Assembly (NCBI GenBank): GCA_024449915.1
Contig: JAMZAV010001297.1
Span: 434,001 to 498,000, forward strand
Direction of reading: 5' to 3'
Length of the DNA: 64,000 nucleotides
Source: Sweltsa coloradensis
Lineage: Eukaryota > Arthropoda > Insecta > Plecoptera > Chloroperlidae
Numbering within the stretch: position 1 is the stretch's first letter; each line of letters starts with the position of its first letter. Shown one piece after another: positions 1 through 11,240 of this stretch. The position numbers and the translations under genes were made by a program. The notes under the pieces were generated by a model, which ran no database searches, was not told where the DNA came from, and was given only the letters and a program-made list of their open reading frames with translations.

Positions 1-1588
1 GCTGGCGTAATTGTGATTCCGGGCTGGAGCGTATATGGCGCTAACGTGTGTTAGTCGCGCCGGTTATGACAATTCGGGGATTATTTCCGATCTGATCACT
101 AACATTTACCTTTCTCGCACACGCATTAAATAAGATGTATATTTTCATCTACGGTTTGCATTTGTTACGCTCTTATACAACCACAAGTAGGCGTAATTGC
201 GTAGGTAGGCCAACTATAGCCAAAATCGAACCTTCCTATTCCTATATTTCTGAATGGGATAGGGATGAAATGTAAAATATTATATAATAATATCATCTTT
301 ATAGTTGGGTATATTATTATGTTTGAGCGTAAGAACATTCAGAAAATAATTCATAAGCAGATTATTATTTATTATTTAATTACTACTATAAGTAATGTTG
401 CCCGTTGAAATTGGTATTGGTCCAAGGAATTATTACCAAATTTGAATTTAGAATGTTAAGTTTTTGAAGTGAAACGAGTCTGTTTGTTGTATCAACAAAT
501 ATTTTGCAACCAATTGATATAACACTGAACAGCTGAAGTGCAAGGTGCAATATTTAACGTTTTCCCGCGATAATGTAATAACAATAAATAGTACAACTTG
601 TATTATTTTCATAATATTCCCTGAAAATGTCAATAAATTAGGCCTACATCTATGCTATAATCCGGATGTTGTCAATTTGTAATCATCGACAAAGTGTGCT
701 TTATTCAGAACATGGCGAAACTTCTAAAAATACTTGGCTGCAGAAATTGGTATTTATTATGAAAAATGTTAATTGAAAACGATTTTTCCGAATTGATTAC
801 TATACATAGGCCTACCTTTTTTGTTGTTGATAAAAACGCACTACAGTGTAGTAATTTTGAGGTAGGCCTAGTCCATCACATACGAAACAAATTGAAAGTA
901 GGCCTATGTGCTATGTAGGCCTGTATGTGTAACAATTGGGAACGGTGTGATAGCCTTTTGGCATAAGCATGAATTAAAATTATTGTCTGAAATTGTAAAA
1001 CGCGATTTAATATGAGTGTCGGTGACGGGTAAAAAACAATAAGTATAATTATTAAAAAATGAACATAAATAAATAATAAATCTATCAAACACAACGGGAA
1101 AACTCAGTGGGTGACACCACACTGTCATCTGACTAGCCTATATGTTTTCGGACTTTATCCCTGGACTTAAATGTAAGAATAATGTTTTTATTAAGAATAG
1201 GCCCTACCGAAATTTAAATTGAGATCACGATAATTTAAAAGTTGTTATTTAAGTGTAAAGAGTTGTATTTTAAAACAGAAATGTAGGCCAATGCTTAACC
1301 ATTCGAGAAATAACCCTTGTGTCAGGTGTCCACTTTATGGTGCACTTACAGGCCCCATTATTTCATTTAAAATTTGTTTTGTTGTGAAAACCATAGCACA
1401 AATATGTATTTATTTTATTTCTAACGTTCAACATCCGGAAACAAAACGTATCACGCCGAAAACTCAACTTTTTAGTTACATCTACACGTTCTTCCACGTT
1501 ATTTGCCGCTGTGTCTACCTGAGTGATCACTACTGCTAGGGTTCTACGTTCCGCCAACAGGGCCGCGCTAGTGTGCTTTTTGGTGCCG
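1..1588. other. Anonymous AT-rich DNA
   Basis: No coding region or transposon could be supported. The short open frames lack recognisable motifs and are not conserved-looking. The stretch is rich in the palindrome TAGGCCTA and variants (near 640, 807, 865, 901, 917 and 1284), a motif that recurs elsewhere in the non-repeat parts of the window. Confidence 0.5.
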
Positions 1589-2782
1589 AATAGCGATTAT
1601 TTCGATTTTTTGACACAGTCGTTAGCTTGTTATAACAATGTACGCATCACACATGTGAAAATTATCAATGACTAAAGTTTTCTCAATAATTTATTTGACA
1701 AAATACTACTGATCGGATTTTGACAAGACCTCTTTAAAAATATGCATCAGACTGTTTAGACAAGAAATAAACTAACTTTCTAGGTAGAAAGTGCAATGAA
1801 CGAAACTTTGCAGCATAGAGTAATATGCAGGGTATGTGTTTTTATCTAAAATACGCACCTTTGACGTGCGGATGAGCCGTGAAAAAGTGCACGCTGCATA
1901 TTACTCTATGCTGTAAAATTTCGTTCAGTGCACTTTCTATCTAGAAAGTTAGTACATTTCTTGTCTATACAGTCTGATGCATTTTTACAAAGAATTCTTG
2001 TCGAAATCCGATCAGTAGTTTTTTGTCAAATTAATTAAAGGGGTATTTAACCGCTGTACTCAAAAAATATATTTCATTTAGGCTTACAAGTTATGAATTT
2101 AGCAATCAACAGAAAAATTATTGGGGCCACCATGACCTCCCAAAAAATTGTCAAACATGACATTTTTCGAGCTAGGTCCCATCGGCATAATCTCCCATAA
2201 AAAAATAACATGGGGACGATCTTTATGCCCCGTGACCTTGGAGGATTTTGATCCAAAAAAATATTGGCCATTATTGACGTACTCTACAGCCTTTTCTGTA
2301 AATTCTCTATATTTTGTTTTGTAATTTGGGCAAGTAGTTCGGTCAAAATATGCTAATTACCAAGATGGGGTGTGATTTTGGAATGCATATTTTTGTGTGT
2401 TTGAGGGTATATTTGGGCACAGTTTCAAGACACGATGTTATAAAGGGGCATTTTAGATTGGTACTTTGCTCTAGTATCTATGTGTACCAAAAAAGAAGCA
2501 GGCTAAAGCCAATTTTAGAAATTTCCCAAAACACCAATTTTCGCAAATTTCTGGATTAAAAAAATTCAAAAATTCGTGTTAAATCACAGTTACATGATAT
2601 AATTTTTTGAACTGTCATTTTAGTGTAGTATTGTGCTATAGATCACGTGGTAAAAAATATTTTTTTGGGTTTTTAGCCCCTTTAATGAAAAAACTTAAGT
2701 CATTGATAATTTTCACTTGTGTGATGCGTACATTGTTATAACAAGCTATGGACTTTGTAAAAAAATCGAAATAATCGCTATT
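1589..2782. mobile_element. Foldback element with ~95-bp terminal inverted repeats
   Basis: The first ~95 bases, starting AATAGCGATTATTTCGATTT, recur as a reverse complement at about 2688-2782, ending AAATAATCGCTATT, with roughly 90% identity by eye. Inside the left half a second, independent inverted repeat (1686-1831 against 1893-2036) would form a long hairpin with a ~60-base loop. No transposase can be read in the ~650-base remainder, and I found no clear target-site duplication. This is best read as a non-autonomous DNA element of the foldback/MITE type; the superfamily is unknown. Confidence 0.65.
1686..2036. repeat. Imperfect ~145-bp inverted repeat inside the foldback element
   Basis: The arms 1686-1831 and 1893-2036 are reverse complements with scattered mismatches; both contain TCTAGRTAGAAAG-type and GCATAGAGTAATATGCAG-type blocks. 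If transcribed, this would give a long stem-loop RNA. Confidence 0.7.
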
Positions 2783-2959
2783 ACAAGGAAATATATGTTT
2801 GCTAAATATTATTCATTTAACTATTGTCCAAATAATGAATAAAATAAAAGTAAGAGCATTATAAGTGATGCGCCGTTCAGCAGGCGCCAACTTGCGAAAT
2901 GAGGATTTATACCCAATACTAGTCACGTGACCTATCGATCGTTTTAAGCTCCGCCCATT

Positions 2960-3105
2960 TCGAGTCGTCAATTGGTGAATATGTGGTTCTTAATTCGTCA
3001 CCAAGGTTATGTTTTGGTTATCATTTGGTTTACAATTGGTGAATATATGCTTTGTTTCTCGATTTGGTTGATCGGGAAACACTCCCGTAGGTGTAAATGT
3101 TATTA

Positions 3106-3145
<40 letters not shown>

Positions 3146-3380
3146 AATATAATTAACTTTTTAATTTCTGGATTGTATTTAATAATAGGATATGCTTTGG
3201 TTATCATTTGGTTAACAATTGGTGACTTATGGTTACTAATTCGTCACCAAGGTTATGCATTGGTTTGCATCCGTTTTGAGTAGTTTACAATTGGTTATAA
3301 TTTGGTTTACATTTTGTTACTAGTGTTATGTGAACCTTGGTTACTATTTGGTTATTAATTGGTGAAGAATATTTTTATCA
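2960..3380. repeat. Cluster of GGTTAY..TTTGGTT..AATTGGTGA repeats
   Basis: Degenerate copies of a short motif built from ATTTGGTT, ACAATTGGTGA and CACCAAGGTTATG recur at least six times (for example TTAATTCGTCACCAAGG near 2990 and again near 3237). They are interrupted by a (TA)n run at about 3111-3140. The copies run in the same direction and are irregularly spaced. No coding function is evident. Confidence 0.5.
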
Positions 3381-3415
3381 AGGGATGTTAGTACTTTAGA
3401 CAGAAATTGAAAAAG

Positions 3416-3487
3416 AGTCTCTACCGGGAACTGTACCCGGGTCCTTGTCTGTCCGGGCCATGATCTTAGCAACTGAGCTATGCAGAC
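3416..3487 (-). repeat. tRNA-derived sequence (SINE head or tRNA pseudogene)
   Basis: Read on the minus strand, the segment has an A-box-like TAGCTCAGTTGCTAAGA and a T-arm with a perfect CCGGG/CCCGG stem around a 7-base loop (TACAGTT). Only about four acceptor pairs form (GTCT/AGAC), and the anticodon arm is not convincing. It is therefore called tRNA-derived rather than a working tRNA gene. Confidence 0.5.
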
Positions 3488-3699
3488 ACCATTATAATTC
3501 TGTCTATTTCTTGGTCTGTTTATACATGGTTAATAACGTGTTTAGAACAGATTGCCTAAAACTTGTATGAGAAACTATAAATACGATCGTTTACTGTGTT
3601 AAATTGTCGGTTCAATGAATGCCCAACTAGGTATTTCGGATTTTGGACAATTGTGAAGGGAATGCCCAAAGGCTGTTTCAAAATGTTCATTCTCTTGTC

Positions 3700-3805
3700 G
3701 AAAAAAACTTTCAGTCAGGATTGTCGGTGGCGGGAATCGAATTCGTTCATCCAAATCAGAGTCTCGTGCTCAACGCTTGAGCCAACACTGTCGGTCAATT
3801 GACTA
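3700..3805 (-). repeat. tRNA-related SINE fragment
   Basis: The minus strand carries the A-box-like TTGGCTCAAGCGTTGAGC and the B-box-like ATTCGATTCCCGCC, followed by GACTGAAAGTTTTT. The same 5'-to-3' order (GGTTGGCTCAAGC, then a B box, then GACTGAAAGTTTTTCC) is found at 5155-5240, so both appear to be copies of one SINE family. Confidence 0.55.
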
Positions 3806-4016
3806 TTGGTATTACTAGACCGCTTTTTATGTGTCGAATTCATGGGTGAGTGTTTTAGGTTGACAATTTTGTAATTTTCTATCCTTATTTTACGGTTCCA
3901 TGTTTCGTTTGTGTGCGTGAACCAGTTCTGCCTTCTAGAATGCGAGGCGACCGACTTTTAGACCAGACACATGCCTCGTCGTGTCAGCTGGGTGAGGTAT
4001 GGGGTGGCGAGGTCAT

Positions 4017-5037
4017 GTAAGTCTAACTCTCGTTCCCCTAAAAGTACGATTTTGTCAGTGGCGGATACAGGGGGGGCGGTGGGGCGATCGCCCCCCCCCC
4101 ATGATTCTTTAAAAATTAAAAAAAATGATTTTATTATTTTATTGTGCACGCACCAAATGCACTCTAAAAACCTGATTTTCAAAATTTTCGCCTGCGGCGC
4201 TATTTATTTAAAACTCCCAATAAAAATCAACTTTCCTTTATGTTGTCAGAAATAATCAGTTTGCCTCTGAAATGTGTCTGCATCAGTGTACTTCGATTTA
4301 TTAAGTTGTCCTTTGTGAATCGTTTTTTAACTAAATGGGATAGACGTTTAATAAATAAATAAAATGATGAATTGAAAATAAGATCAAACGTTTATAATAA
4401 TGTTGCAATCTAGGCCAATGCTGTAAATTGTAAGCTCGACATGACGACAAAACAAATTGGTGCACACAAACTACATTGTTTCCGTATTGCATTCCGCCCA
4501 CCACTTTTTTCTAAAACGCACCAAATGCTCTCTAAAAACCTGATTTTCAAAATTTTCGCCTGCGGCGCAATTAATGGGGGCCTCCGCCCCCCTTGCGTCC
4601 GCGCTTAGTCCCTTTCCCACGACTGTCACACGCAAATCGCCCCCCCCCCCATGATTATGTCCTAAATCCGCCACTGGATTTTGTATGACATATTTTTTCG
4701 AATATACCCAAAACCAAAACATATCTAATTTCACTGATTTCGAAAGTTCCCGTAAAGTTTCAGCAAGATCAGAGTAGCCGTTTGCCCGGTGGAAGCCAAA
4801 TATCACGAAAATATAATACAAAACATAAAAAAATCGTAAAAGTACGTACTACAGTCTACAGAAGAAATATTCGTTCGGACCCAAAAAGTTGGCATGTCTA
4901 AGTTAAGAGTTTTTTAAGGTCCCCTAAAAAAATCATCAAGCTCGCACAAATTGCCGTTTACCCTGTAGACAGAGAACTGACAAAAAACACCCGAGCTAAT
5001 TTTTTTAGGGTAAGCGAATTCGCTGCGCTCATCCAAT
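4017..5037 (-). mobile_element. Helentron-like copy, 5' terminal part, interrupted by hAT
   Basis: Read on the minus strand it starts TTGGATGAGCGCAGCGAAT at 5037 and runs through the family body (TTAGCTCGGGTG, TAGCAGAGAAC-type and CGTAAAAGTACG blocks also seen near 8.5, 37.4, 42.8 and 49.5 kb). The hAT insertion splits it. Its 3' end (hairpin plus CTAGT) is not found to the left, so the copy is truncated or rearranged and the left border is approximate. Confidence 0.6.
4056..4676. mobile_element. Non-autonomous hAT-like element with 8-bp target duplication
   Basis: The element begins CAGTGGCGGATA and ends ATCCGCCACTG, a terminal inverted repeat of the type known for hAT transposons. It is flanked by a perfect 8-base direct repeat, GATTTTGT, at 4048-4055 and 4677-4684, the target-site length expected for hAT. 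Poly-G/poly-C runs follow each terminus. A ~50-base block (ACCAAATGC..CTCTAAAAACC through CGCCTGCGGCGC) is directly repeated at about 4149-4200 and 4516-4568. No transposase frame is visible at 621 bp. The insertion interrupts Helentron-like repeat DNA, since the flanking AAAGTAC..TATGACAT resembles that family. Confidence 0.88.
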
Positions 5038-5054
5038 AAAAGGACAGAATCAAA

Positions 5055-5100
5055 AACGCTCATCCAACAACGCGACTAAAAAAAGCATTCATGAAGAAAT
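5055..5100 (+). mobile_element. Decayed Helentron-like 3' end
   Basis: An AACGCTCATCCAACAACGCG block, the subterminal inverted repeat of the family, is followed by a degraded version of the terminal hairpin and no intact CTAGT. It lies just beyond the 5' end of the opposite-strand copy. Confidence 0.5.
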
Positions 5101-5154
5101 TGTTAAGTAAATAATTATATCCCTTGCATTCGCATTAACGACTGCAGATAACTT

Positions 5155-5240
5155 CGGAAAAACTTTCAGTCAAGGATTCGAACCCGGGACCTCTCAAATC
5201 AGGGCCTTCTGCTATAAGCTTGAGCCAACCCTGTCGGCCA
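5155..5240 (-). repeat. tRNA-related SINE fragment
   Basis: The minus strand reads GGTTGGCTCAAGCTTATAGC (A-box region), then a near-consensus B box GGGTTCGAATCC, then TTGACTGAAAGTTTTTCC. It is related to the copy at 3700-3805 but has the better preserved polymerase III B box. Confidence 0.6.
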
Positions 5241-7675
5241 CTATACTCAATAGGCTTACTAAATGATTTAGTCCTTGTGTTTGTAAAGTTTGACTATGAT
5301 GGTAGGCCTTCAAGATTACTAGTAGGGCGGAAGGCCAACTCGCTGATCTTGGTAACTAATGGTGACGGACCCCCCACCCCCCCCCCTGTCACGCACGATA
5401 TGAGCCATGCGCATGGGAATCTGACGGGTCCACGCCGGAAACTTCACCACATTGTCGTCAGCCTCCGGAGGTGCTAGTCATCATCATAGTGGTTGACTCG
5501 AGTATTGCAGACTTCTCTTCGTAAAGAGTTTATCAAAATGTGTTTTGTTTGTTTCCAATTGATTTCTACATTTCAATAAGAGTTTCGATTTTTTAAAGCT
5601 TTAATTTCAATTTGAACAGCAATACATTTTATAAATAGGTTGGAGGGGTGAAATACATGATATAACCTGATTCTTCAATTTATAGTTATATCACTTTTGC
5701 CCGAAAATGCCATTATTTTTTAGCCTATTTTGGCCACGAAATTTTATAGTTTATTTGTGTATAATGCTACTTTTTATTTTACTTGTATTGACTTTCATGT
5801 TGTATCTTAATTTTATATATTTACAACTATGCGGACAACCACAACGCCATGACGCACATCATCGCTAGAGGGTAAGTAAACTGTTAACGATTACCAAATA
5901 CAATGAAATTAAAATTTAACTGAGACGAAAAGTGATCAGTAAGAAATCACACGTAAAACATATTATGATTAGGGTCACGGGTAAGTAAGTTTGTCATTCT
6001 TATATCTGTTTATCGTGTTAAAATAAAAATTAAAAAATGCAACTTTTAGGGTAAAACCCAATATGTGCTATCTGGTTCCACATTGATATTTTTAATTATT
6101 TAATTATTATACGATTAAAGTTTTCATTTCCTTGTCTCACATTAAAATGTGCAACATATAAGTATATTTGCGTTTCAATTATAATTTAATAACTGAATAA
6201 CATCTGGCAGTCAGGCCATCCACCCATAGAAAGAATTCCAATTCGTTCACTGGTCTGTGAGAATATGATTGTATCGACAAGTTATTTTTTTTTAATATTT
6301 GATTTGGTTTTGGTCATGAAGCGCAACATATGGCAATCACGGCTCATTTCGTTCTTGCGCATGCTTGCCATCCTGCGTGTCAATTTGCTCTTGGTCAGTG
6401 GCGAGACTGGACATAAGTCAGAACACTCAGTCAGTCACCTCTCATCGGTTCGGTCAGTCTCTCAACTGATCCACAACGAATCGTTTTAAAATTGTTTCGT
6501 TTCACATAAATAAACGAGAAACATAATGTGTTAAAAATAATTTCCCGGAAATTTATTCGAAAATATATTTATACAGTGTGATATCATCTTATAATTGTAT
6601 TGTTTTGGGCAAATTTGACTCTAAATTACCTCTTTCTATATTATTATTTTTTAAATGATTGTCATCAAAATCCAAGAAGTTTTATCGGAATTAGTGACAT
6701 TTCCACGACAAACCAAATATTCTTGTTTTAGCTCTTTTTGCATCTGTGTTTTTAAAAGTGCTATAAAAAAACCTGCCTTATACAACCATGAAACAAACGA
6801 CACATAAGTTGCGAAAACAGAGGTTTATTAAAAAATATCAAATTTAGCCATAATAAAATCAAAACCTTTATGTACCTGTACATGTGCACTTTAAGTCATT
6901 TGTAAAATACCCTATGCGTTTCTTCGATACTTTTTTGTCTTATCACAGAATGAGTCACGAGCATAATTTTGATTTTCGAGTGTAACATACCTTCGATACC
7001 GTGTGTTAGTGTCGGCTCGTCTATTTTACTTCTTGATCCACATTTATAGAAAATTTGTTTCCTATGTTTATTTTTGTATCTTTTTCATTTTAATATATAT
7101 ATTTTTTTTTTTTTTAACTCGGAGCTTAAAAACAGAACAAGTTTTTTTCTACGATAATATGGATAATATGGAAGACTTTCTATGGAAATGGGACATTTTT
7201 TTTCCAACTTTCTTTACTTATGTGTCTTGCTTGTTTATTTGTGTACTTGTGCATCGGTCTTCCACAGCCTTAGTAAACTGTTTAATTCGTTTCTTGTGCG
7301 GCCACCACGTTCATCGAGTGCAACAACCCAACGGTCCTAGTAAGAAATATTAGTTATTTTTATTATAAAAATTACCGCCTACATGATTAAAACTGCGAAC
7401 AGTAGGCCTACATGGCCAGGTTGTTAATACAAATCCTTTTCATGCGGATTGTTTCTTTCTATTGTTATTTGAAAAAGTTTTCATGACATTATTGAAGTTT
7501 CGATGTTTTTATTTGAAATCATAAACCGAGAACAAAGTGATTTCTTGTTTATCGGAAAAATCGTTCATTTCGTTAAAGTAGACACAATCATACACCATTT
7601 CGCGATGCCTAGGATAATAATTCGTTGGCAATACTATAATGGAAAACAATTTCTGTTGCAAATAAAGACTTAATG
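5241..7675. other. No supported gene; AT-rich interval
   Basis: Short frames here (for example 6265-6489 and 7003-7353) are rich in F, L and I, as expected from AT-rich DNA, and show no domain. A short GC-richer patch at about 5830-5870 ends in a strong splice-donor-like GGTAAGTAA and is discussed separately. A C/G homopolymer run occurs near 5370. Confidence 0.45.
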
Positions 7676-9435
7676 ATTGGATGAGCGAACCAAAGACTTC
7701 AATTTCACTTACCCCGACAAAAAATGATTGTTTTTTCCCCGTTTGTTCGCTCTTTACCGGGCAACTGGAATATGCGATCTTAATGAAAATTGGAGGTGAC
7801 CTTCGACATCTCTGAACTTAGATCTGCCAAGTTATTGGGTACAATTGAAACAAAATTTCTTGTGAATATCGCACTTTTACAATATTTATTTTTATTTTGA
7901 ATGTGATATTTTCGTGATATTTGGGCCGATTCTGATCAAACAGGTAGGGCTGTACAACGTTCATATACAGGATGCTTCGCTTACGCTTTTTCCAGTAGCG
8001 TTGATAGATGAGCTTTTTTGGTTGACTGTTTCTGGCCAATGATTACTAATTTTTTGTACGCGTAGGATCTTCTTACATTTTTAACTTCAATTGCAAAATT
8101 ATCTTTGTTAAATGAGGATAATTTATAAAGTAGTATTAATTGCTATGGTAATAACACTGATCAAAAGATTATAAAATATCTTGAGGCCCAAAAACTTGCT
8201 TTTTTATTCTATATTTTATTTAATTTAAATTTAATTTTTAAATTAATTCTTTAAATTCTGGCTAACTTTTTTAACTTTTTCTTTCAAATGAAACTACATC
8301 TCCATAACCTTTATGTCCTTGTATGATATAAACGGTAGAGCCTTACCCGTTTGGTCTGAATCGGCCCCAATATCACGAAAATATCGCATTTAAATCGTGG
8401 AAAAATCGTAAAAGTACGATTTTTATAAGAAATATTTCATCAATTGACCCATAAACAATAAGATATCTACGTTTAGTGATTTCAAACGTTGCCATATAGT
8501 TTCATCAAGATCGGAGTAGCCGTTTGCCTGGTCGCGGGCCAAATATCACGAAAATATCGCATTAATTTTTTTTAAATCGTAAAAGTACGTTTTAAGAGAA
8601 ATATTTATTCAATTGGTACCCAAAAACTCACGTATACCGCTGGTTAGAGCAGATGGAGGATTCGAAAGCTAGTGTTACGGCTTCGTTCTCCTTGTCGTCC
8701 GCTCGGCAGTCCGGGTTAGTGGAGGAACCTTTATGACTGTCAAAGTTACACCGTCCTGTCGGATAAACGTTTAGCCGTTGGTCCCCTTGGTACTTTTCGA
8801 AAGGAGTAGGCTACGTGCTGGTACCGGGTTTCCCCTCCTCCCTTCTGTTCATACTTCATCCTCATCTTTCACCACTCATCGTCTCGATTAGCCAAAGTGC
8901 ATAAATATGAGACGTTAAGCAATATTCAATCAATCAATCAATCGGAAAAAACAAGTTTAGAGATTAATAAGGTCCCCTTAAATTTTTAACAAGATCGCAT
9001 AATATGTCGTTTGCCCGGTAGAGAGCAAACAAACAGAAAAAATGAAGAAAAAAGCACCCGAGCGAAAAATAATTTCTCTTGAAAATCTCAATTTTGCGAT
9101 TTTAACGATTTTTTTTTAAATTCTTCGACATATAACACCTACATGCTTTTTCCGATTGTAATGATTTTTTCACAGAACTTAAATGTTATGGTTCAATATA
9201 TATTCGTGTGAAATGTAAGCGCAATCAAAAAATTATTTCTTATGAAAATCGCAATTTTACGATTTTTTTCGTTTAAAAAAGAAATTTGCTCGACTTATAA
9301 CACCATCATGCTTTATCCGATTGCAATGATTTGTTTACAGAACAACAGCAAATCTGCATAGCACATGGCAGCTCAATGCACCAATTACGCTCATCCAACA
9401 ACGCGCCTGAAAAAGCGTTCGCGAATCTTCCTAGT
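7676..9435 (+). mobile_element. Composite Helentron-like element, SINE-interrupted
   Basis: It starts ATTGGATGAGCGAACC and continues AAGACTTCAATTTCAC, as in the copies at 37.25, 42.6 and 49.27 kb. It ends with CGCTCATCCAACAACGCG, a short hairpin and TTCCTAGT at 9428-9435. The interior is rearranged: blocks near 7850-7960 recur as reverse complements at about 8240-8400. A SINE at 8628-8945 interrupts the body. No Rep/helicase frame is present, so it is non-autonomous. Confidence 0.65.
8628..8945 (+). mobile_element. SINE with (AATC)n tail inside a Helentron-like element
   Basis: It begins with a tRNA-like head (A-box-like TATACCGCTGGTTAGAGC), has a unique GC-rich body (GATAAACGTTTAGCC, GGTCCCCTTGGTACTTTTCG) and ends with CAATCAATCAATCAATC. 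A short direct repeat, AAAAAC before (8622-8627) and AAAAAAC after, fits a target-site duplication. Removing it restores the family order seen elsewhere (ACCCAAAAA..AAGGTCCCC). No protein is encoded. Confidence 0.7.
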
Positions 9436-9600
9436 AAAAATTATCCTAATTAAGAAAAATAATTTTACAACGGAATTTGAAAAATTAATAAGACTCTACG
9501 CATACAATATATTTACTATTCATTGGACAGAAAAAGTCAACCAAAAAGTCTCATCCATCAACGCGTCTTGAAAAGCGTTCGCGAAGCGGTCTTGTTAGAA
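9436..9600 (+). mobile_element. Second Helentron-like 3' terminus
   Basis: At 9550-9598 the subterminal block CTCATCCATCAACGCG is followed by AAAAGCGTTCGCGAAG and CTTGTTAG, a slightly decayed version of the terminus that ends at 9435. Two 3' ends 160 bp apart suggest a nested or tandem insertion. Confidence 0.5.
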
Positions 9601-10139
9601 GAAAAACCTTACAAATAGAAGATGTCTAGTCTCAGGGGGAAAATCATAATTATAATTTGTGTACTATATAATTAACTAGACAACTCCTTCACACATTGTC
9701 CACAAATATGGAATTTTTTACCCTGGCTATGGTTTATTAAGTTACAATCCTACATTGCTGAAGTATGTTATATTGTATTTATTAGCCTCCATAACAACAG
9801 TTATACCAACCCGCAAGTATCAGGTTATTAAATATAATCATTGAAAAATAACCATTTTTATCTCAATAACAATTCAATTTCGTTTTACAAATTATGAATT
9901 ACATTAACAATATAATTTTTTTAAATACAGAATATAAAGTGAAATTTAAAATAACAAAATGGATGTGTAAATAAAAACGAATGAAAATCCAAGAAGAATG
10001 AAAAACAAAAAATTGAAGTATAAAAATCAAAACGCGAAAAGGCGATGAGTGTGATAAACTGCAACTTGATGTCAAATCTAGGGCGACGGTCGTTCGCCCG
10101 CAGCTAAGCGCACGCAACTGCTATAGAAGGCGATGATAA
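9601..10139. other. No supported feature
   Basis: AT-rich DNA with no recognisable repeat border, RNA gene or protein domain. Confidence 0.4.
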
Positions 10140-10480
10140 CTCGACCCTGTTTACTCGTACCCGATTTGGGGGGTTTTTAGCTATCTGCACACGCCACCCC
10201 GAAATATTTACATTCTTGAAACTCGGTATATGTCCTGATATGTGGTCCATGACCTACCAAAAAAAAAAATCAGCCCGATCCGATAACCCGTTCTGTGTTT
10301 AAAAAAAAGTGCCTCAACATGGTCGAAAAAAACCCGGCTGGCTGGGTGGGTGGCTAGCTGGATGTGGATTCTGACGGAGAAGAATAAGAGGCTACAGAGA
10401 AAACGGTACATCTTAGAACTATGAAACTTGGACCACACTTAAATGTACCTCAGACTCACACACTTAAGCTTTCAAAACCA
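10140..10480 (+). repeat. Dispersed repeat, copy 1 (also at 14.55 kb)
   Basis: A block beginning near GGGGGGTTTTTAGCTATC and continuing CTGCACACGCCACCCCGAA, CTTGAAACTCGGTATATG and GAAAACGGTACATCTTAGAA recurs in the same order at about 14560-14890. The family is not recognised. It has the simple recurring-phrase character of non-autonomous elements and no coding capacity. Confidence 0.6.
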
Positions 10481-10586
10481 AATCCAAAACCATTTAAATT
10501 CAAAACCATTAATAAATATCTAACAAAGGCTCCATGCGCAAAATTTGGCAGGGTGGGGGTAGATAAAAATATCAGAATTAATAATC

Positions 10587-11240
10587 CGCCAAGAGGCAAG
10601 CGATAATCCACCCACAAAACCCCCTAAATCATCCCCTCAAATTGGAGTAATTCATAGGTCTAACGAAAAATGGAATTTTTATTCAAATTAGTTATTAAAA
10701 TTATGTTTTTAATGTGTTTTAACCCAATCGGCCTATTCTCATTTCCCAAACCACATTTTTTAAACCCTTATCCCAAATAGTTGATATTATAGGCCTACCT
10801 TTATATTCAGCATTCACAATGAAGGCACCTAATGAGTTATCAGCATGAAATTTGGCATGATGGTAACTTCATTCTAATATGAAAAATAATCTGCGGAGAG
10901 GCAAGCGATATTCCACCCCGACACCCCCTAAATCATCCCCTAAAATTAAAATAATTCATAGCTCTAACCCAAAATTGAGTTAACGTCTGTGTGAAAAATT
11001 TCAGCTCGATCGGACATTGGGAAGTGGGGTGAAATATCGATTCCCATATAAAATTGTTATTATTAATTAAGTGATTAATTAGTGAATCTGTTAATTGATT
11101 CATTTATTGTCATCAAGAATACTTATGTGTGAAAAATTTAAGCTCGATTGGACATTGAGAAGTGGGTGAAATATCGAATGTAAGATTCCGTCCAGACAGA
11201 CAGATAGAGAGATAGACAGATAGACAGATAGACAGTTGGA
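10587..11240 (+). repeat. Internally duplicated repeat ending in (GACA/GATA)n
   Basis: The phrase AGAGGCAAGCGATA..CCACCC..CCCTAAATCATCCCCT at 10590-10640 recurs at 10895-10945. A second phrase (TGTGAAAAATT..AGCTCGAT..GGACATTG) occurs at about 10990 and 11129. The block ends in a GACAGATAGACAGATAGACA-type tract at 11195-11240. These look like successive duplications within one element of unknown type. Confidence 0.5.

Noticed and set aside
3416..3487. Functional tRNA gene (and similar at 38820, 49950)
   Set aside because: T-arm or boxes are present, but acceptor and anticodon arms do not pair properly; best read as SINE heads or pseudogenes.
7003..7353. 116-codon frame as a small membrane protein
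   Set aside because: Hydrophobic only because of T-rich DNA; includes homopolymer runs and has no plausible start context or homologue that I recognise.
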